From: Xestospongia muta | Taxonomy: Eukaryota > Porifera > Demospongiae > Haplosclerida > Petrosiidae | Length of the DNA stretch: 64,000 nt | Direction of reading: 5' to 3' | Assembly: GCA_963693285.1 (NCBI GenBank) | Contig: OY848917.1 | Coordinates: 746,501-810,500 of the forward strand | Part shown: one piece after another, positions 25,201 to 40,200 of the stretch | Layout of the letters: the number at the start of each line of letters is the position of its first letter | How positions within the stretch are numbered: the first letter of the stretch is position 1 | Notes under the pieces: model-generated | Databases searched by the model: none | What the model was told of the DNA's origin: nothing | The model's input: the letters and a program-made list of their open reading frames with translations, nothing else | Position numbers and translations under genes: made by a program

Positions 25201-28200
25201 TCTACAAAGTTAGTGATTATAAATTCAATTTTTATAAGCAATAACTATTAATAAAGTATTTTAGTGAAGTTGTTAATTATCATGTCACAACTATTTCCTA
25301 TTCTATGATACATGACTATAATATGTACTGATAATGATTAGTTTGTTAATAAACATGATACTGCTATGTAATAAAATTATTATATTATCAATTATTGTAT
25401 CTATACAACCTAGAAAACTGTTAACATGGTAATAAAATATGTTTTAATAATTATCTCTTATTGTTAGGATGGATTTACTGCTGTAATTTGGGCCTCTATT
25501 AATGCACATCATAAAAGTCTAAAATGTCTTGTACAAGCTGGAGCAAATGTGAATATTAAAGATAAGGTAAACATCCTAATAAGTACTTTATGTTCTCTTT
25601 TATAACAGTAGCTTTCCTTTTAATGTAATATGTTTAGGAACATTTTATTCATGTACAGAATATAATACCTTTGTTTACTGTGAGTACATATTGAATGTGT
25701 TTGAATAGAAGATCAATCTACTGGTATAACTATAATAGCAATCTTTTTTACTTTTCCTGTTTTTAGTTTTCTTTTCCTTTATATTAATGATAATGTAGAC
25801 AATAGACTGACTTAATGTATCTGGTTATCAGTATATTTGGCCTATCAATTGTTCTTTTGTTCTACCATATAGACAAAGGGTTATCAATAGTATTACACTA
25901 CATTATACCACTGTCTATTGTTTGATACAAACAGGTTGTAGTACATTTAATATATTTATAGTATATGGTCAGAGTACTGTATTGTAAACCAAACAAGAGA
26001 GTTGTAGTTACAGTGTAGTGTAAAGAAAAATGAAGCAAAAGGTCTACAGGTTCAAAGGTTATTTTTATCATAACATACTTTATGTACAACACAGTACAAT
26101 ATAGATTGGACTATAATGTGTATAGGTTGGTATTTGATATTATGGAATTTCAAAATGATGTCACAAGTCCAATATTGGGCTGAATATGAATACAGTGCAG
26201 GTTCCTTGTCAGCACTACAGGTAGTCATCGTAAATGATCAAACATTGTAGTAAAAGGATTTTTTACGTCATAGTTAACACATGCAAATACACCAGACTGC
26301 CATTTTATTAGGGGTGTGGCTATTTGGGGTTGAAACTATACCAGACTGCCATTTCACTAGAGGGTGTGGCAGTTTGGAGATATAACTAGATGTTAGGATT
26401 TTTCTAGATAAAATGTTATGATGTCATTTTATTCATTCTATGCTCTTTGTCAGCACTTTGGTATCATATATACACTTTGAAATTCTATGATATCATATGA
26501 CAATAGTAGATATACTAGTATAATAGATAGTGACAGTGTTCACATAGTTAATGGAATATGTTTATTATATGATGATTTATCTGTTATTATCAGGATGAAA
26601 ATACTGCACTTCACTGGGCCTCATTTATAGGAAACATTATTTGTATAAACGTTCTACTGGATGAAGGAGGTGATGTAAATGTAAAAAATAAGGTTAGTAT
26701 TATACAAATAATGTACATTATCTGTTACTTTACTAATCATTATAATATTCTATACTTACCATCCTGTATGAACATGTATGTACAATGTTCTTGAGAATAT
26801 AATGCTTTTATGATTACCATGTCTATACTGTCAGTGTAACAGTGTAACAATATAAAATCTTTTTCTGTAAGTGTCATTAAAATTGATCTCTTCATTTCTG
26901 TTTTTTTCTATTTTCAATTATTTATTTATTAAAGTTATATGGACTATAGTCTGTCTGAGTTGAGAAGAGCCTCTATTAATATTCAGTATGATAAACATGA
27001 AATGTAGCATGAGGAATTTTCTCACTCTATTACATGTAATTTACACTGCAGGTACTTTTTAACCATATCTATTATTTTATTCATATGATTGTTATTATGT
27101 ATTTGTTCACATAATTAGAGCATAATTTTGAAATGATCATGTGACAAATGACTGTCTGATCAAGGTGAAATTTGTTTTTGTTAAATCCTCAAAGGCGGAA
27201 AAGAGTTCCAAAAGTATGCTATTAGAAATGTATGGAGTTTTCTAGTTCCTCTCCCTTTTTATGTTACCAGAGTGCTAAGTTTTGTGTATATATAATATAG
27301 TGCATTTCCAAACTGAATCATTTGGTATAAGTCCATTTTGCATAGCTTGTAAAAAGTTATTCACATGTCTGAGTGAGTCTTCTCAATTTATACAGACTAT
27401 AGACATAGTTAATGTGTCAGTATATTAGACTACAACTATCTTTTGTTGAAGTGGTTGTACTATGATGTGTTTCATAATGTAATGATATATTTAGATAGAG
27501 TACACTAATGTTATGAAATGATATTTAGCAAAAATAAACACTAAACCATGCTTTTTATATCAACGAAATTACCCACTTTTTAAAAGCATATGTAACTCTT
27601 TACATATTAACTATTACTAAGCCTCACTCATTGATATACTTACTAGAAATGTTAACTATACATTTAGTTTGGTTTGATTACAGTTACTAGTAACCTGTGA
27701 ACACTTCTGTTAAGTTTTATTTTATATTGTTTGTTGACTATAATTTAACAACAAGTAGTCACTAGAAAATTATAAAAGTAGTTAATCACTTAATATATTT
27801 TATGTCCTTAGCAGAAATTAAGGTGTTGTGTCCTTCATTATTTTTCTTGTGACATCTCTTATTATAAGACACATCAACAAAGAGCCTTCCCTGATACTTT
27901 ATAAGTTGCAAGAGAATTCTACTAACTCTAGACCCTACCATTCAAGTTCTAAAATTAAAAGAAGCCAAGTTATTAGCATTACTGGACAAACATATTCTAT
28001 AGGCCAGCTCCTTTGCTAGTGAAAAAGGTTTGGTAGTGTACACATAGTACACTTGTCAAAGGGAAGTTACACATTATGTAACATTATGTTACTGTGGTTT
28101 ATAATGATTACGCTTTCCAAGAAGCATTTGGATATGACAGAGTTAAACTTGACATTTCTTTGTGGTATGTGTATATTTGTGACTTTATTAATTACCTTTT

Positions 28201-31200
28201 GGTCATTATGCTAAATTACCTAATGTTTTGATATCTAAAAGGTGAATGAGAGAAAAACCATTGTTATTGTAGTTTACCCTCAACTTACATTGATACATGA
28301 CCAGGTTGATATTATCTCTAATATCTAAAGGAAATGTTGTTAGCAGTGATTAATATTTAATGTGGTTTACTCAAGTGCCTGTTAACCAAACTATGGTTTT
28401 ACCAGGAATGTTATTAGTAAAGTTGTTCTCTATCACACTCTTCCTCTCTAAGTAAACAGGTTGTACCTTAAGGCAATTAGCCTTGTACAGAGGTGCTCAA
28501 TGAAAGGAAGGAATACCTGGTAACTACTGGTTGCTCATGTAGTATAATTATTGTACTTTATGTCAATAATAACATGATAATTAGAGGATTTAATTGAAAT
28601 GAGAAATAAATGGACGAGGTTTATACTGATGAAGTTTAAGCATGGCTTGAAACTGTGTCTCTTGAGAAGTCTATTACATACCTAGAGACATTGAAGATGT
28701 TGATTAGTTGTTCTGGATGTATAGCTTCAATGGATAATAGCTGCTTTTTAAAAAGATAGATCTGATCTTCCTGCATGGTTGTATTAGAGCATAAATTAGA
28801 GCATCCGAGAAGTTATTATGAGCACTACATGTACCTATCATAGATGGTTGAAGATTACAGTAAAAGGAATTATTACATCATAATTGACAGAGGATTACTA
28901 GAGTATACTATTTTCCTACAATTCTAAGGAAATCACACTCTTGTTCAAACAGTACTTACCAGGTGTTCACTCTCATCACAAAATACAAAGTGTATATATT
29001 AATAATGATTATAATATATCATTACTATAATAAAGCTTTTAGTCCTCTTTGTATAATTGTTATTAGACCTTACTATAAAATGTCCTACTTGTATTATAAA
29101 AATGACTTTGTATTTATTCTTTTAGTATGGATGTCGACCTCTTTTATGTGCTTATTTATGTGAAAAACAATCTAAAGAAGGTACTATTGAGGCACTGATG
29201 GAAGCTTGTCCTGCAGACATTGAAGAGATATATACTGTAAGTATCAATAACTATAACAGACAAACATTTGTACATTGTTAACAAAAATTAGTCATAAAAT
29301 GAAGTTGTCTTAATTATGAAGTCAATGTGATGTGTTTTGTACAAGTGAGCATTGTTTACATCTTATAAGTGTGTTGTTTGTTTTCACTGTCCATTATTGA
29401 TACATGTATCTGTCCTTGTAGCTTTAATATTAATGATTTAATTTTAAGACTTGTACATGTAGGTATGTCTTATGTATACAATAAGTTATTCAATCATTAT
29501 CATGGTCATTTGAACATTATGCTGGGGGTGTGATAGATGGTATCATATGAGGTAAATGGAGGAATAGCTAGAAAGCTAATGAAAACATAATATATATTGG
29601 ATAAATAAAAGGACACACCCACAACCTTCATATCACATTCACTTACACAAAGTACATCCAACCAGATTATGTTATTAACATATTATATCCAAATCAGTAA
29701 TTTAATGTAACGTTAATTAACAATTTTATTGAAGTATTAATCACACCTACATGCAAAGCTATTCTTTAATGATGACACTTTTATACATGTAGTTTTAGCA
29801 CTATATTCTGAAAATTGATTGAGTATATCCATTAGACCACACCCAATTCATAAAATATTTCATTATAATTTTATCATAATACATTATAATTATCAATACC
29901 AGTTATACCCAAAATTATACTAACTTAATAAGTTCAATTCTGTTCAATCCTATTCAATATCATCCATTGATCTCTAGTATATGGTAGTCATGATCACAAG
30001 GTGACATAATGTAGTGTTTTATACTCCAGGTAATTTATTTATATAATTTACTGCTGATATAACAAGTATACATGTATGTAATGTTATGAAATAGTTAGTG
30101 ATACAACTAAGATAGACTGATCATGAAAAAATAGTAGCTGTTGTAATACTGAAGGAAATACAGTATTTAGTGATACAACTAAGATTGTTTAGTTTATATT
30201 ATAGACATAATATAATTAATTAATTATCATGTATTTCTCTATATTATAGGAATACCAATTATTGACAGCTGTTAAGAACAATGATGTTGAAAATTTCAAG
30301 AAAATGTTGTCAGCTGATGTTAATATCAACATTGGCAATATTGTGAGTCAACTTATTCATACAAATATTTGTCAGTATTATGGTATATAATGATAGCTTT
30401 TCAACATTTTAACTAGTAAATTGTAAACCAATTGATGAGATGAGCTTGATCAATCTATCATTATGACCTAATATAACAATAGTTATTATAATAATAATAA
30501 TAGTCAATGAAATAATATTAATTTATAATATTGAAAAGCCCAAACTCTACCTAATATATACTTTATTTTATAGAAGTTATAATAGAGAAAAGAATAGTAT
30601 TAAATTATTTCAACTTTACTTTAAATGTGATGAGAATGTCCCACTTTGTCTATGAACATGTGAACTATCTCGATCTTCTTCATTGTAAAGTTGCCTCGTT
30701 TTCTTCTTTACTTAACATACATACCTTCTCTTCTCTCAATATTCCCTAGCTAGCTCAAATGTTGGTACAAAACAAAAGCTCATGTTGTGTTTAAAAATTA
30801 CTTAATACTTTGTTAGAGCATTATGTAATGACATATGTACTTTGTTGTCATCATTGTTGTCGAATATTGTCCATTGATATGACAAAACTTGCCACTCTTT
30901 CTTCTTTAGTTAGCATTGCATACCTTGTTCTATGGAACTATAATAAATTTTAATACTATATATGTTTGTTTAGTATTATGTTTAAATGTTATATACTCAA
31001 TAGATATATCTTGTACCTTTGTAGATAAGTTATGTAACAAGTTATGACAAGATATATTATCATAATAATATGACATATAAAATGATATTTCAGTATTATA
31101 ATACATGACATTAGTGAATTAATGATTACTAAGTAATTTATGTATTACAACAATGTAGTAATGTTTTTGTATAATTAAATATATCCATTATTACATGTAG

Positions 31201-34200
31201 TTATTGTATTATCACATGATTTTATTATTTGTTTCTAGAATAGAAAGACTGCTCTCCATTTTGCTGCACAGAACAACAGAATTGATGTCACAAAGTTACT
31301 TTTAAAGATCAATAATATTGAAATCAATGCCAAAAATAGTGTAAGTATATCAAATTACTTCTACATCAATACATTATAGATAATGATAGTTATCATAGCT
31401 TCCTATGGAAGCCGGAGACGGACATTCCTATTCCTATTTCCAATTTCTTTTGCGGACCTTATATTCTAATTAAAGATGCAGTTGATGGGTTCTAATTCTA
31501 ATCTACAACCAAAATCGGGAACCAAGCCAACTAGAAACATCTCGCCAATGCTCAATTGCAAGAAAAGGCTCACGGTACTTGTTTTATTAAGTAACAAGAA
31601 AATCCTAGAAATGGTGCATGTGCCAAAAATGGAATTAGGAATAAGAAATTGGAACTCATCTACCGAGTCAATAATTGGAATATTTTAATACAAGAACGTG
31701 CGTGGAAATAGAAATACGAATGTCTGTCTTCAGCTTCCATAAAGAATAGTATTAAATTATTTTAACTTTACCTTAAATGTGATGAGAATGTCCCACTTTG
31801 TCTATGAACATGTGAACTATCTCGATCTTCTTCATTGTAAAGTTGCCTCTCTTCTTTACTTAACATTACATACCTTCTTCTCTCTCAATATTCCCTAGCT
31901 AGCTCACTTGTTGGTATAAAACAAAAGCACATGTTGTGTTTAAAAACTACTTCATGCTTTGTTAGAGTATTATGTAATGACATATGTACATTGTTGTCAT
32001 CATTGTTGTCCAATATTGTCCATTAATATGACAAAACTTGCCACTCTTTCTTCTTTAGTTAGCATTGCATACCTTGTTCTATGGAACTATCATAAATTCT
32101 AATACTATATATGTTTGTTTAGTATTATGTTTAAATGTTATATACTCAATAGATATATCTTGTACCTTTGTACATGAGTTATATAACAAGTTATGACAAG
32201 ATATATTATCATAATAATATGACATATAAATTGATATTTCAGTAATATAATACATAACAATAGTGAATTAATGATTACTAAGTAATTTATGTATTACAAC
32301 AATGTAGTAATGTTTTTGTATAATTAAATATATCCATTATTACATGTAGTTATTGTATTATCACATGATTTTATTATTTGTTTCTAGGATGGATGGACTG
32401 CTCTCCATTTTGCTGCAGAGAACAACAGTATTGATGTCACTATGTTACTTTTAAAAATCCCCAATATTGAAATTAATGCCAAAAGTAATGTAAGTATATC
32501 AAATTACTTCTACATCAACACATTATAGATAATGATAATTATCATAGCTTTAATAAGAAGGATAGTTTATGACCTTGTACATTTTTATACATGAACTAAA
32601 TATAAAGTATATAAAGGACTTTAATATGTACAACCTGTAATTATGATATTTGTCCTTAAGCTTTTACATGTACATGGTCAGACTTTACTCCACCCACATT
32701 TACCCTGGTTCTCAATAAATCATTGACTAATTCTTTTTCTTTACTTAAAATTAAGAATGTTACATTGTCTGTTGTCTCTGTTAGTATATTGACAATGTAC
32801 TTTAACTAATAATGTCACAATATGTACTTTTTATATAAAATAATGATCACTATATGAAATGGTTTGCTTTCTCATTTGTCATTTATTTGACTACAACTGA
32901 CAGGATTATGTATCTCCACAACATTAATGGAGATAACAATACCATTACTAACTATGGAAGTATACGCTTCTTACATATATATGTATAATATGAGATCATA
33001 ACCATATCAACAATATTATGATAGCATTGATTAATATTGTTGTTACCAATAAGTCTAGTAAATAGAGAGTTTTCCATAATATATTTATTAACTAATGGAG
33101 ACCAAGTTTGTAGAGTACATAGCTGAGACAATGAATCACTGGTTACAATCATTGTTAAATGGAGAAGCTATTGATTTATTCTGTATGTCTATGTATGTCA
33201 CACTTTGGAATGCTTCTTATAACCTGTAATCACAAAAATGTATCATAGGTAAGACTACATATAGTTGTCTTACAGCTAAGAAAGTAAAAGGATCAGATAA
33301 ACAAGGATATGTTCTAATTATTGAAAGAAGCTCTATATACTAATAGTTAAGAAACAGCTACTCACTGACTAGTGGACTTACATATCTTATAATTAAATTA
33401 CTACTAGTGACCCTGGGTTATAAGTATAGACTCCATAGCTTATTACATTGCTTTTGAATGTTACTACTTTAGAGTTTAGTTAGACTATACTACTGTCTAG
33501 TGTTGTTTTGGTATATCAAAACTAAAACTAAAAGTACTTTTAGTAAAATCCCCCCCTCCCCCAAAAAACCCCTCTATACAGTATTAATTAACTTTGTTTT
33601 TAGTTTTAGTACATTCACACATAGATCTGTTGAATGTCACACATCAGTAGACATGAATGAAAAGGTGAATGCTATGTATGTACTCTCATTATAGTTGATC
33701 AATGATTGTAAATCAAGCTGAAGTGAAGAAGTACTCTAAAAGTATATATCCAGATCAAATTGATGATCCTTTCATATTTTTGGCTATAAAATCAAAAGAT
33801 GTACCCTCTCCTTTGTAATGTTGTGTTTGACCTATTATGTACACCAGCATCAACAGCTCCTGTCAAATGAATATTCTCAACAGGAGGTGAAGCAACTTCA
33901 GGAATACACAATTAGCTCACAGATTCCAATTTAGAAAGAGAAATTTTACTTAGACAGAACAAAAAGTATTTACAGTTAGTATAACAATTACATAGTTATC
34001 GGAAATGTTACTACAGTGTTGTAGTTACATGTATTTAACTAATAAAACAACTTTTTTTAAAACTAAAACTAAAACCAAAATGTTTTACATTATAGTAACT
34101 AAAACTAAAAAATCATCAGAATCTACCATAATGAAAACTAAAACTAAAACAAAATTACATTTCCTACTAAAACTAAAACTAAAACTAAAACTAATACTAA

Positions 34201-37200
34201 TGCTAAAATTATTTTCATCACCAAAACAACACTGCTACTGTCATGACAATTAAATTATCATCAATATTACATATTTTAGTTATTTTACAACATGGTATAT
34301 TTATTGAATTAAATATATCACCTAGTTGTATTTTTGTGTACATATTTGGTGAACATATAACTGACTTAGTTCACTTTTATTTCTTTAACTTAATCCTCAG
34401 GTTTTAATAAGTTAATAGACATAGATATATAGTAACTTGCTATATGACTCTAGTCAGTATTTCAGACTATTTGATGATGATTCTTCTCACTTTATACCAC
34501 AGACATAAAGTTGGTGATAATATTATGTTTATGTTATATCAATAATAGCTATGTATATGGAATAGGTGTGTCTTGTACTTGTAACTTTTTATGTTAAAGG
34601 TGTTATGTGTTCATACTACTAGTGTGTAGATATGACATACTAAAATGAAGTAGCTCACAAACTATAGACAATTTTTATCTAGAATGTTCTATACCATGTA
34701 GCAGTAAATTTTGGAGGGACAATATTATTGGGAATTGTCTTACATAAGCATTTGTGGAACAAATTTTATTGATAGAGTAACATAATTTATATATGCCACA
34801 ACCAGATTCTTACATGTTAATTCACATTTACTTAGCTAATCCAGAAAAGCTGATGAATGCATTACAACTTCAAATTGTAATATCTTACTGTTGTTGTCAC
34901 ACCCTACTCTGCTTGTCTATCTTGCTTTCTCCTTTGATGTAATTATTCCTGTCTTCTAGTTTATACTATCTATAGTTTACATGGTACTTCATTGTCAGTA
35001 TTACATCTTTAGATAGGGAACACTGTGGATCAATGTAGCTTTAATTTTGTATCTGTTCATTAAAAATGTTGATGTAGACCCATTAGAGTACTTGATTGAA
35101 AGGTGTGATGGTAAATGTTGAAAATATTGTGAAATAAATTTCACAATTGGTGGAAATATATGAAAACCACAAAAATGTACATCTTTAAAACTAAATCCTA
35201 TACAGTATTAGTAACAGTTGATAGACACAATCATCAGTATTATGTATTATATTCTATAGAGTAGTTTTTATTTTGTAACTTAGTTTCCTTTCATTGTTCA
35301 TGTTAGGAATTACCTTATAGAATATTAACATTGCTGAATCTAGAGATAATGTTTAATATGACACACTTAGTGAATGAGTCTGTTATAAATCCAATAAAAT
35401 GTCTTTGTAGAACAGTCGTGTTATATACAATATTCCTTTGAATAAACACACTGGCATTTGTTTCTCTCACAACATTCTTAACTAGTTGTTTAAAGAAAAC
35501 TGGTATTTAATCAAAGCAGCTTTTATTTATTGTATGACATTAATCGGTTAGACATAATTCTATTGTAACAATGACTGGTTGCTAAAAATGTAGCGATATA
35601 GCAATGACATATTAAATGACATTAATATCCTTAGTAGCAGTGACACATTTTCTATCTAGAACATTCTAGAACCTCTGAGCATAATATCATATTGTGGCTG
35701 CTATACCATGCTCTGCTGTCCTTCTGTCTTTCTCTACTTTCTGTCATAGTTCAATCTTAATACTACTTTTCACAATAATGGGTGTTTTATGTCAGTTTAT
35801 CTTAGAGAGTGAAATATTTCAAGTTCTTAATTTTATATCATGTACTAATAAACTATGTTATTATTAAATATACATAATGTTTTAATACAGGATAATGTCA
35901 TTATACATTTTATTTGTTTTATCGATGTAGTATGGTCTGATTCCAGTTCATTTGGCTTCCTACAGTAACCATGTAGATATACTCAAACTACTAGTGCAAC
36001 ACAATGCACTTTTAGATGTGAAAAATGAAGTAAGTATTTTAGAGGTATTATATTTTTCTTAGATTATTCCATTAAATAACCATAAATATAACAATTGTCT
36101 GTAAGATGATTTTAATATATAAAAAGTCTATGAAAACATTAGTACTATATTCTTCACTAAAGCATACTTATTAATTATGTCATATATTACTATGTAATTA
36201 TTGTTTACAATGTCTCCTCCCATAATGTAAACATTACATAATAATACAAACAGCTTTACAAAAGATGTTAACTATTACAATATGTATATGTTGTGGTTTC
36301 TATTGTCCACACTGACTAGAAGTATAGTACTACTTATATTGTACATGTCATTGATAACAATAGAGGGTGATCATGTAGTTATTTAAACAAGGTACTTTTA
36401 ATTCATATACAGAAATAGTAGGTTTTTTAGTTAATATCTTGTTGATAATTGCTGTACAATAACAATGTAAATCATGTATTTAATACACAGTATATAAAGA
36501 AGACATATTGTAAAGTATACTTTGTTCATGTTGAGACTGAACACTAACTCTGTGTTATAACTGTGGCTAGGAATGAGTTAGAGAGAAATGATTTGTACCA
36601 TTCAAAATACCTCATAAGTTCACAAATGTTATGAAAAGTTAGAGCACATCTGTCTAGGAAAGTTTAAAACTATAAATCCCATAAAAGTGAATGGCATTCT
36701 TCACATTCCACCATGACTGATGTCACACATATTTTGTATATCATTAATGAACATTTATACAAGCATTCTCTAGCTTCACTAGAAAATTTTAGAAATTGTT
36801 GAAAATGCCTTTAATACTAAACATAAGATAGATTAAAAGACAACTTCAAGAACCACTAGCTTCAATAGACTTACCAAAAACGTTTCACCTATAATACCAC
36901 TCCCTAGATCATTGATGTTGTCATAATTGAAAATCCACAAAACCGCAGTCATTCTCAACATGAACAGAGTATACTGTATATTGGGAAACTTTCAAGTCGG
37001 GATATTTTTGCAAATTGGTGGAATTGTGGTTTTTCGCGAATATAAATTTTGTGAATTTGTACCATGTTTCCACCCACTTGCAATTATTACCGTTTGACTA
37101 CACCCTAAACACATTTTCTCACACCTGGACTCGACAATGGAAGAGACGTTCAAAATGGAATCCCATATGAAAGAATACCATGTTTATAAAGAGGTATAAA

Positions 37201-40200
37201 CATCCAATGGAGAAGAAATCATTTTTTTACTAACAATTTGCCACATGGTCACCCATAATTGAATTTTCTGCTTAACTATTTGCCACGCCCATAATTGTAA
37301 GAAATTGGCAAAGAATATTTTTACAAAGGAGTTAAATTCATGAAATTTGCAAACATTTTGCAACACAAATGTTTCCCAATATACGGTAGTAGGCAATGAT
37401 GTCATTACAACTACACTCTTATAATGAGATTTGTTTGTTATGATCACCTTTTATATTGATAATTACATTACTTACCTTAGCTTCTCTTTGTAGTATCAGT
37501 TTGAGCATATGACTCAATTTATCTGTCAAGTTGTGAAATATACTCAGATATGATGAAACTCTCTCTTTGTTTAAATTGTACTTAACTCTAAGCCTGTTGA
37601 TAGTGACATATTAAACTAATAGGTATACTCTGTCTGACTTGAGTTGAACTACCTAGACATGTAAATAACTTTGCTTTTTACGTGTATTCGCATTGAACTT
37701 GCACCAATCAATTCAGCGTGCAAATGTGCATTTTATATATAAAATTTGGCTCTCTAGTGCTACAAGAAAGTAGCAAACTATAAACTCCATACATTTTCAA
37801 TGGAATGCCTTCCTCATACTTCAAATTCCACACCATTGAATAACACTTTAAACCTTGAGAAGTCAGCTGTGTGTCACGTGGTTATTCACAATTACAGTTC
37901 TAATTATATGAACAGATGTTCTATTATAACAATTATTACTATTAAAATAATAATGAGATATTGTCTTTTGCAATTTAAGCCAACTATCAGGTTGATCAGA
38001 ATCATCAGACTCATCTGAGTTTGGAACCTCAGTTTCTTTCCCCTTTGCATCTTTACGAACGTGTGTGGTCTGTTCACATGACATTCACGTGAACAAGTAA
38101 TGAATAACATTAAAATGTACTTCAGTGTTAAGTGTATAAAGTAGGTGAGAAAATACTTCACCTTACATTCCTTGCATTATTTTTAATGAAGGGCTCAACT
38201 CAACTCGGACAGAATATAGTTTGTATTTTTGATATCTATACTTCAAAACTAATAACATACTCTATACTTACTTGACATTCTTGTTACCATGTAATACCAA
38301 CTTGTGATATATTTATTCCTTTTACATCATTTGTCTTGTCTGTCATTTATTAGACATGTGACAATTATCAGACTAAATTTAACAACACTTGATATTATAG
38401 TACTTCTCTTATATTGTGTCCATTTAATATAGTGACACTACTGAGATAATACTCAATTATTATATTTACCAAATTATATACTAATCACCTGTTTTTGTCA
38501 TGACTATGATTTAACAAGATATCTTCTTTTATTTCAGATTGGTAATACACCTCTTCACTATGCCTGCATGAATGGATCTACTGAAGCAATAACATTGTTG
38601 CTATCCACCGGTATTGTTAATCCAAACGAAACTAACAATGATAACCAAACTCCCATTGAATTGGTTAAGCCTGATGATAAAAATCGCTTTGAAATTTTAA
38701 AGCTTTTTCTTCCATTTGAACAATGCCGTGAAAGCTATCCCATTGATTCCTATGCCAAAGTTTTTTTCTGTGGAAATACAACAGCTGGAAAGAGTTCTTT
38801 AGCTGCAGTCTTAATTCAACGAGCCAAGAAGGGTCGTGACCACAAGTTTAATCTATTAGAGTGTGTCACTGATGTTGTACCATTAACAGCTGGTATAGCT
38901 ACACATACACTACAATCACATGAGATTGGTAATGTCGTTCTTTATGATTTAGCAGGTCACCAAGAATACTATAGTAGCCATACTGCAGTACTTGAGCATT
39001 TAATGTTAAGATCACCAGCTGTATTTTGTGTTTTATCTAAGCTTACTGATAAAGATAATGATATAGCAAGTGATCTCTATTATTGGCTCAATTTTATTGA
39101 GAATATCAATGCTAGACTAACTCAACTTTCTCAAGTCATTGTGATAGCAAGCCATGCTGACCTTAAAGATAACAGCTCACAGTTTAAAGTCATTCTCAAT
39201 GATATTGTAAGAGAAACTGTTGATCATAACAAGTTTAGTGGTTTTGTTGGTGTGGACTGTCATCGTCCAGGTGGTAAAGGTGTTACAGAGCTTGTATCTC
39301 TACTAGCTAAAAGCTGTAAAGCAGTTGTAGACAAGTCTGATAGCATTAGTATCTATAGTCATGTCTTGTATGCATTTTTACTCACCCTTAATATGGTAGC
39401 CATTAGCTTACAACAGCTCTGTGCTTTGCTTGAAGAGAAAAATGATCCATCTCTTCCATCAAATGAATCAGCTTTATTAGAATTCCTGACAATTCTTTCC
39501 GACAAAGGTTTAATATTATTTCTCAGAAGGGATGAGTCTAAAAGTTGGATAATTATCAAGAAAGAGGCTCTTCTTGAGGTAGTCAATGGTACCCTATTTG
39601 CTCCATCTGCTATTAAACGTGTGTATCGACAGATCGCCAGTAACACAGGGGTAATTTCTGTATCTGCTCTTGCCACTTTATTCCCTGACTATGATTGTGA
39701 TATGTTAGTGTCATTTATGACAATTCTTGAGTTTTGTCATGTAATTGACTCCAATACCCTTCATATTATATCAACTAATCTAGCCCCTTCATCTCCTGTA
39801 GAGTCAGGAGAACTACTCTATATTCCTGCTCTAGTAACAGCAGAACGTCCTACTGATATCACTTTTGACAAAGGCTTTGGTTGGTGTTTGTGGTGTAGTA
39901 ATCCTCATCAATTTTTTCCTACACGATTTCTCTTCCGTTTACTTTTGCTTATTGCTTATAAATATTGTCTTCCTGATCAAAAAATAGGTCATGTTATTGG
40001 TAGGACTTCATTAGCTCGCTGTTGTAAATTATGGAAAAATGGTATATATTGGATAAGTGAAGGTGAAGTTGAAGTAATGATTCAAATGAGTGAGTTTAAT
40101 CGACGTGTTACGTTGCTTATTTCTGATTCCAATGAAGTTCTTGCCTGCAAGCTTCGATCTCAGCTAATAGCTGATGTCTTTTATCTGAAAAAGGATATTT

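Noticed and set aside
27828..28019. 63-aa open frame in intron 7
   Set aside because: Absent from copy 2, low complexity, no splice acceptor in a matching phase.
33512..34205. Telomeric repeat
   Set aside because: CTAAAA is not the TTAGGG-type repeat expected in animals, and tracts are short and inside an intron.
34005..34253. 82-aa frame with KTKTKTK repeats
   Set aside because: Translation of CTAAAA repeats, not a gene.
39359..39676. Minus-strand 105-aa open frame
   Set aside because: Antisense shadow of the conserved Roc-COR exon; the same shadow appears at 155-382.
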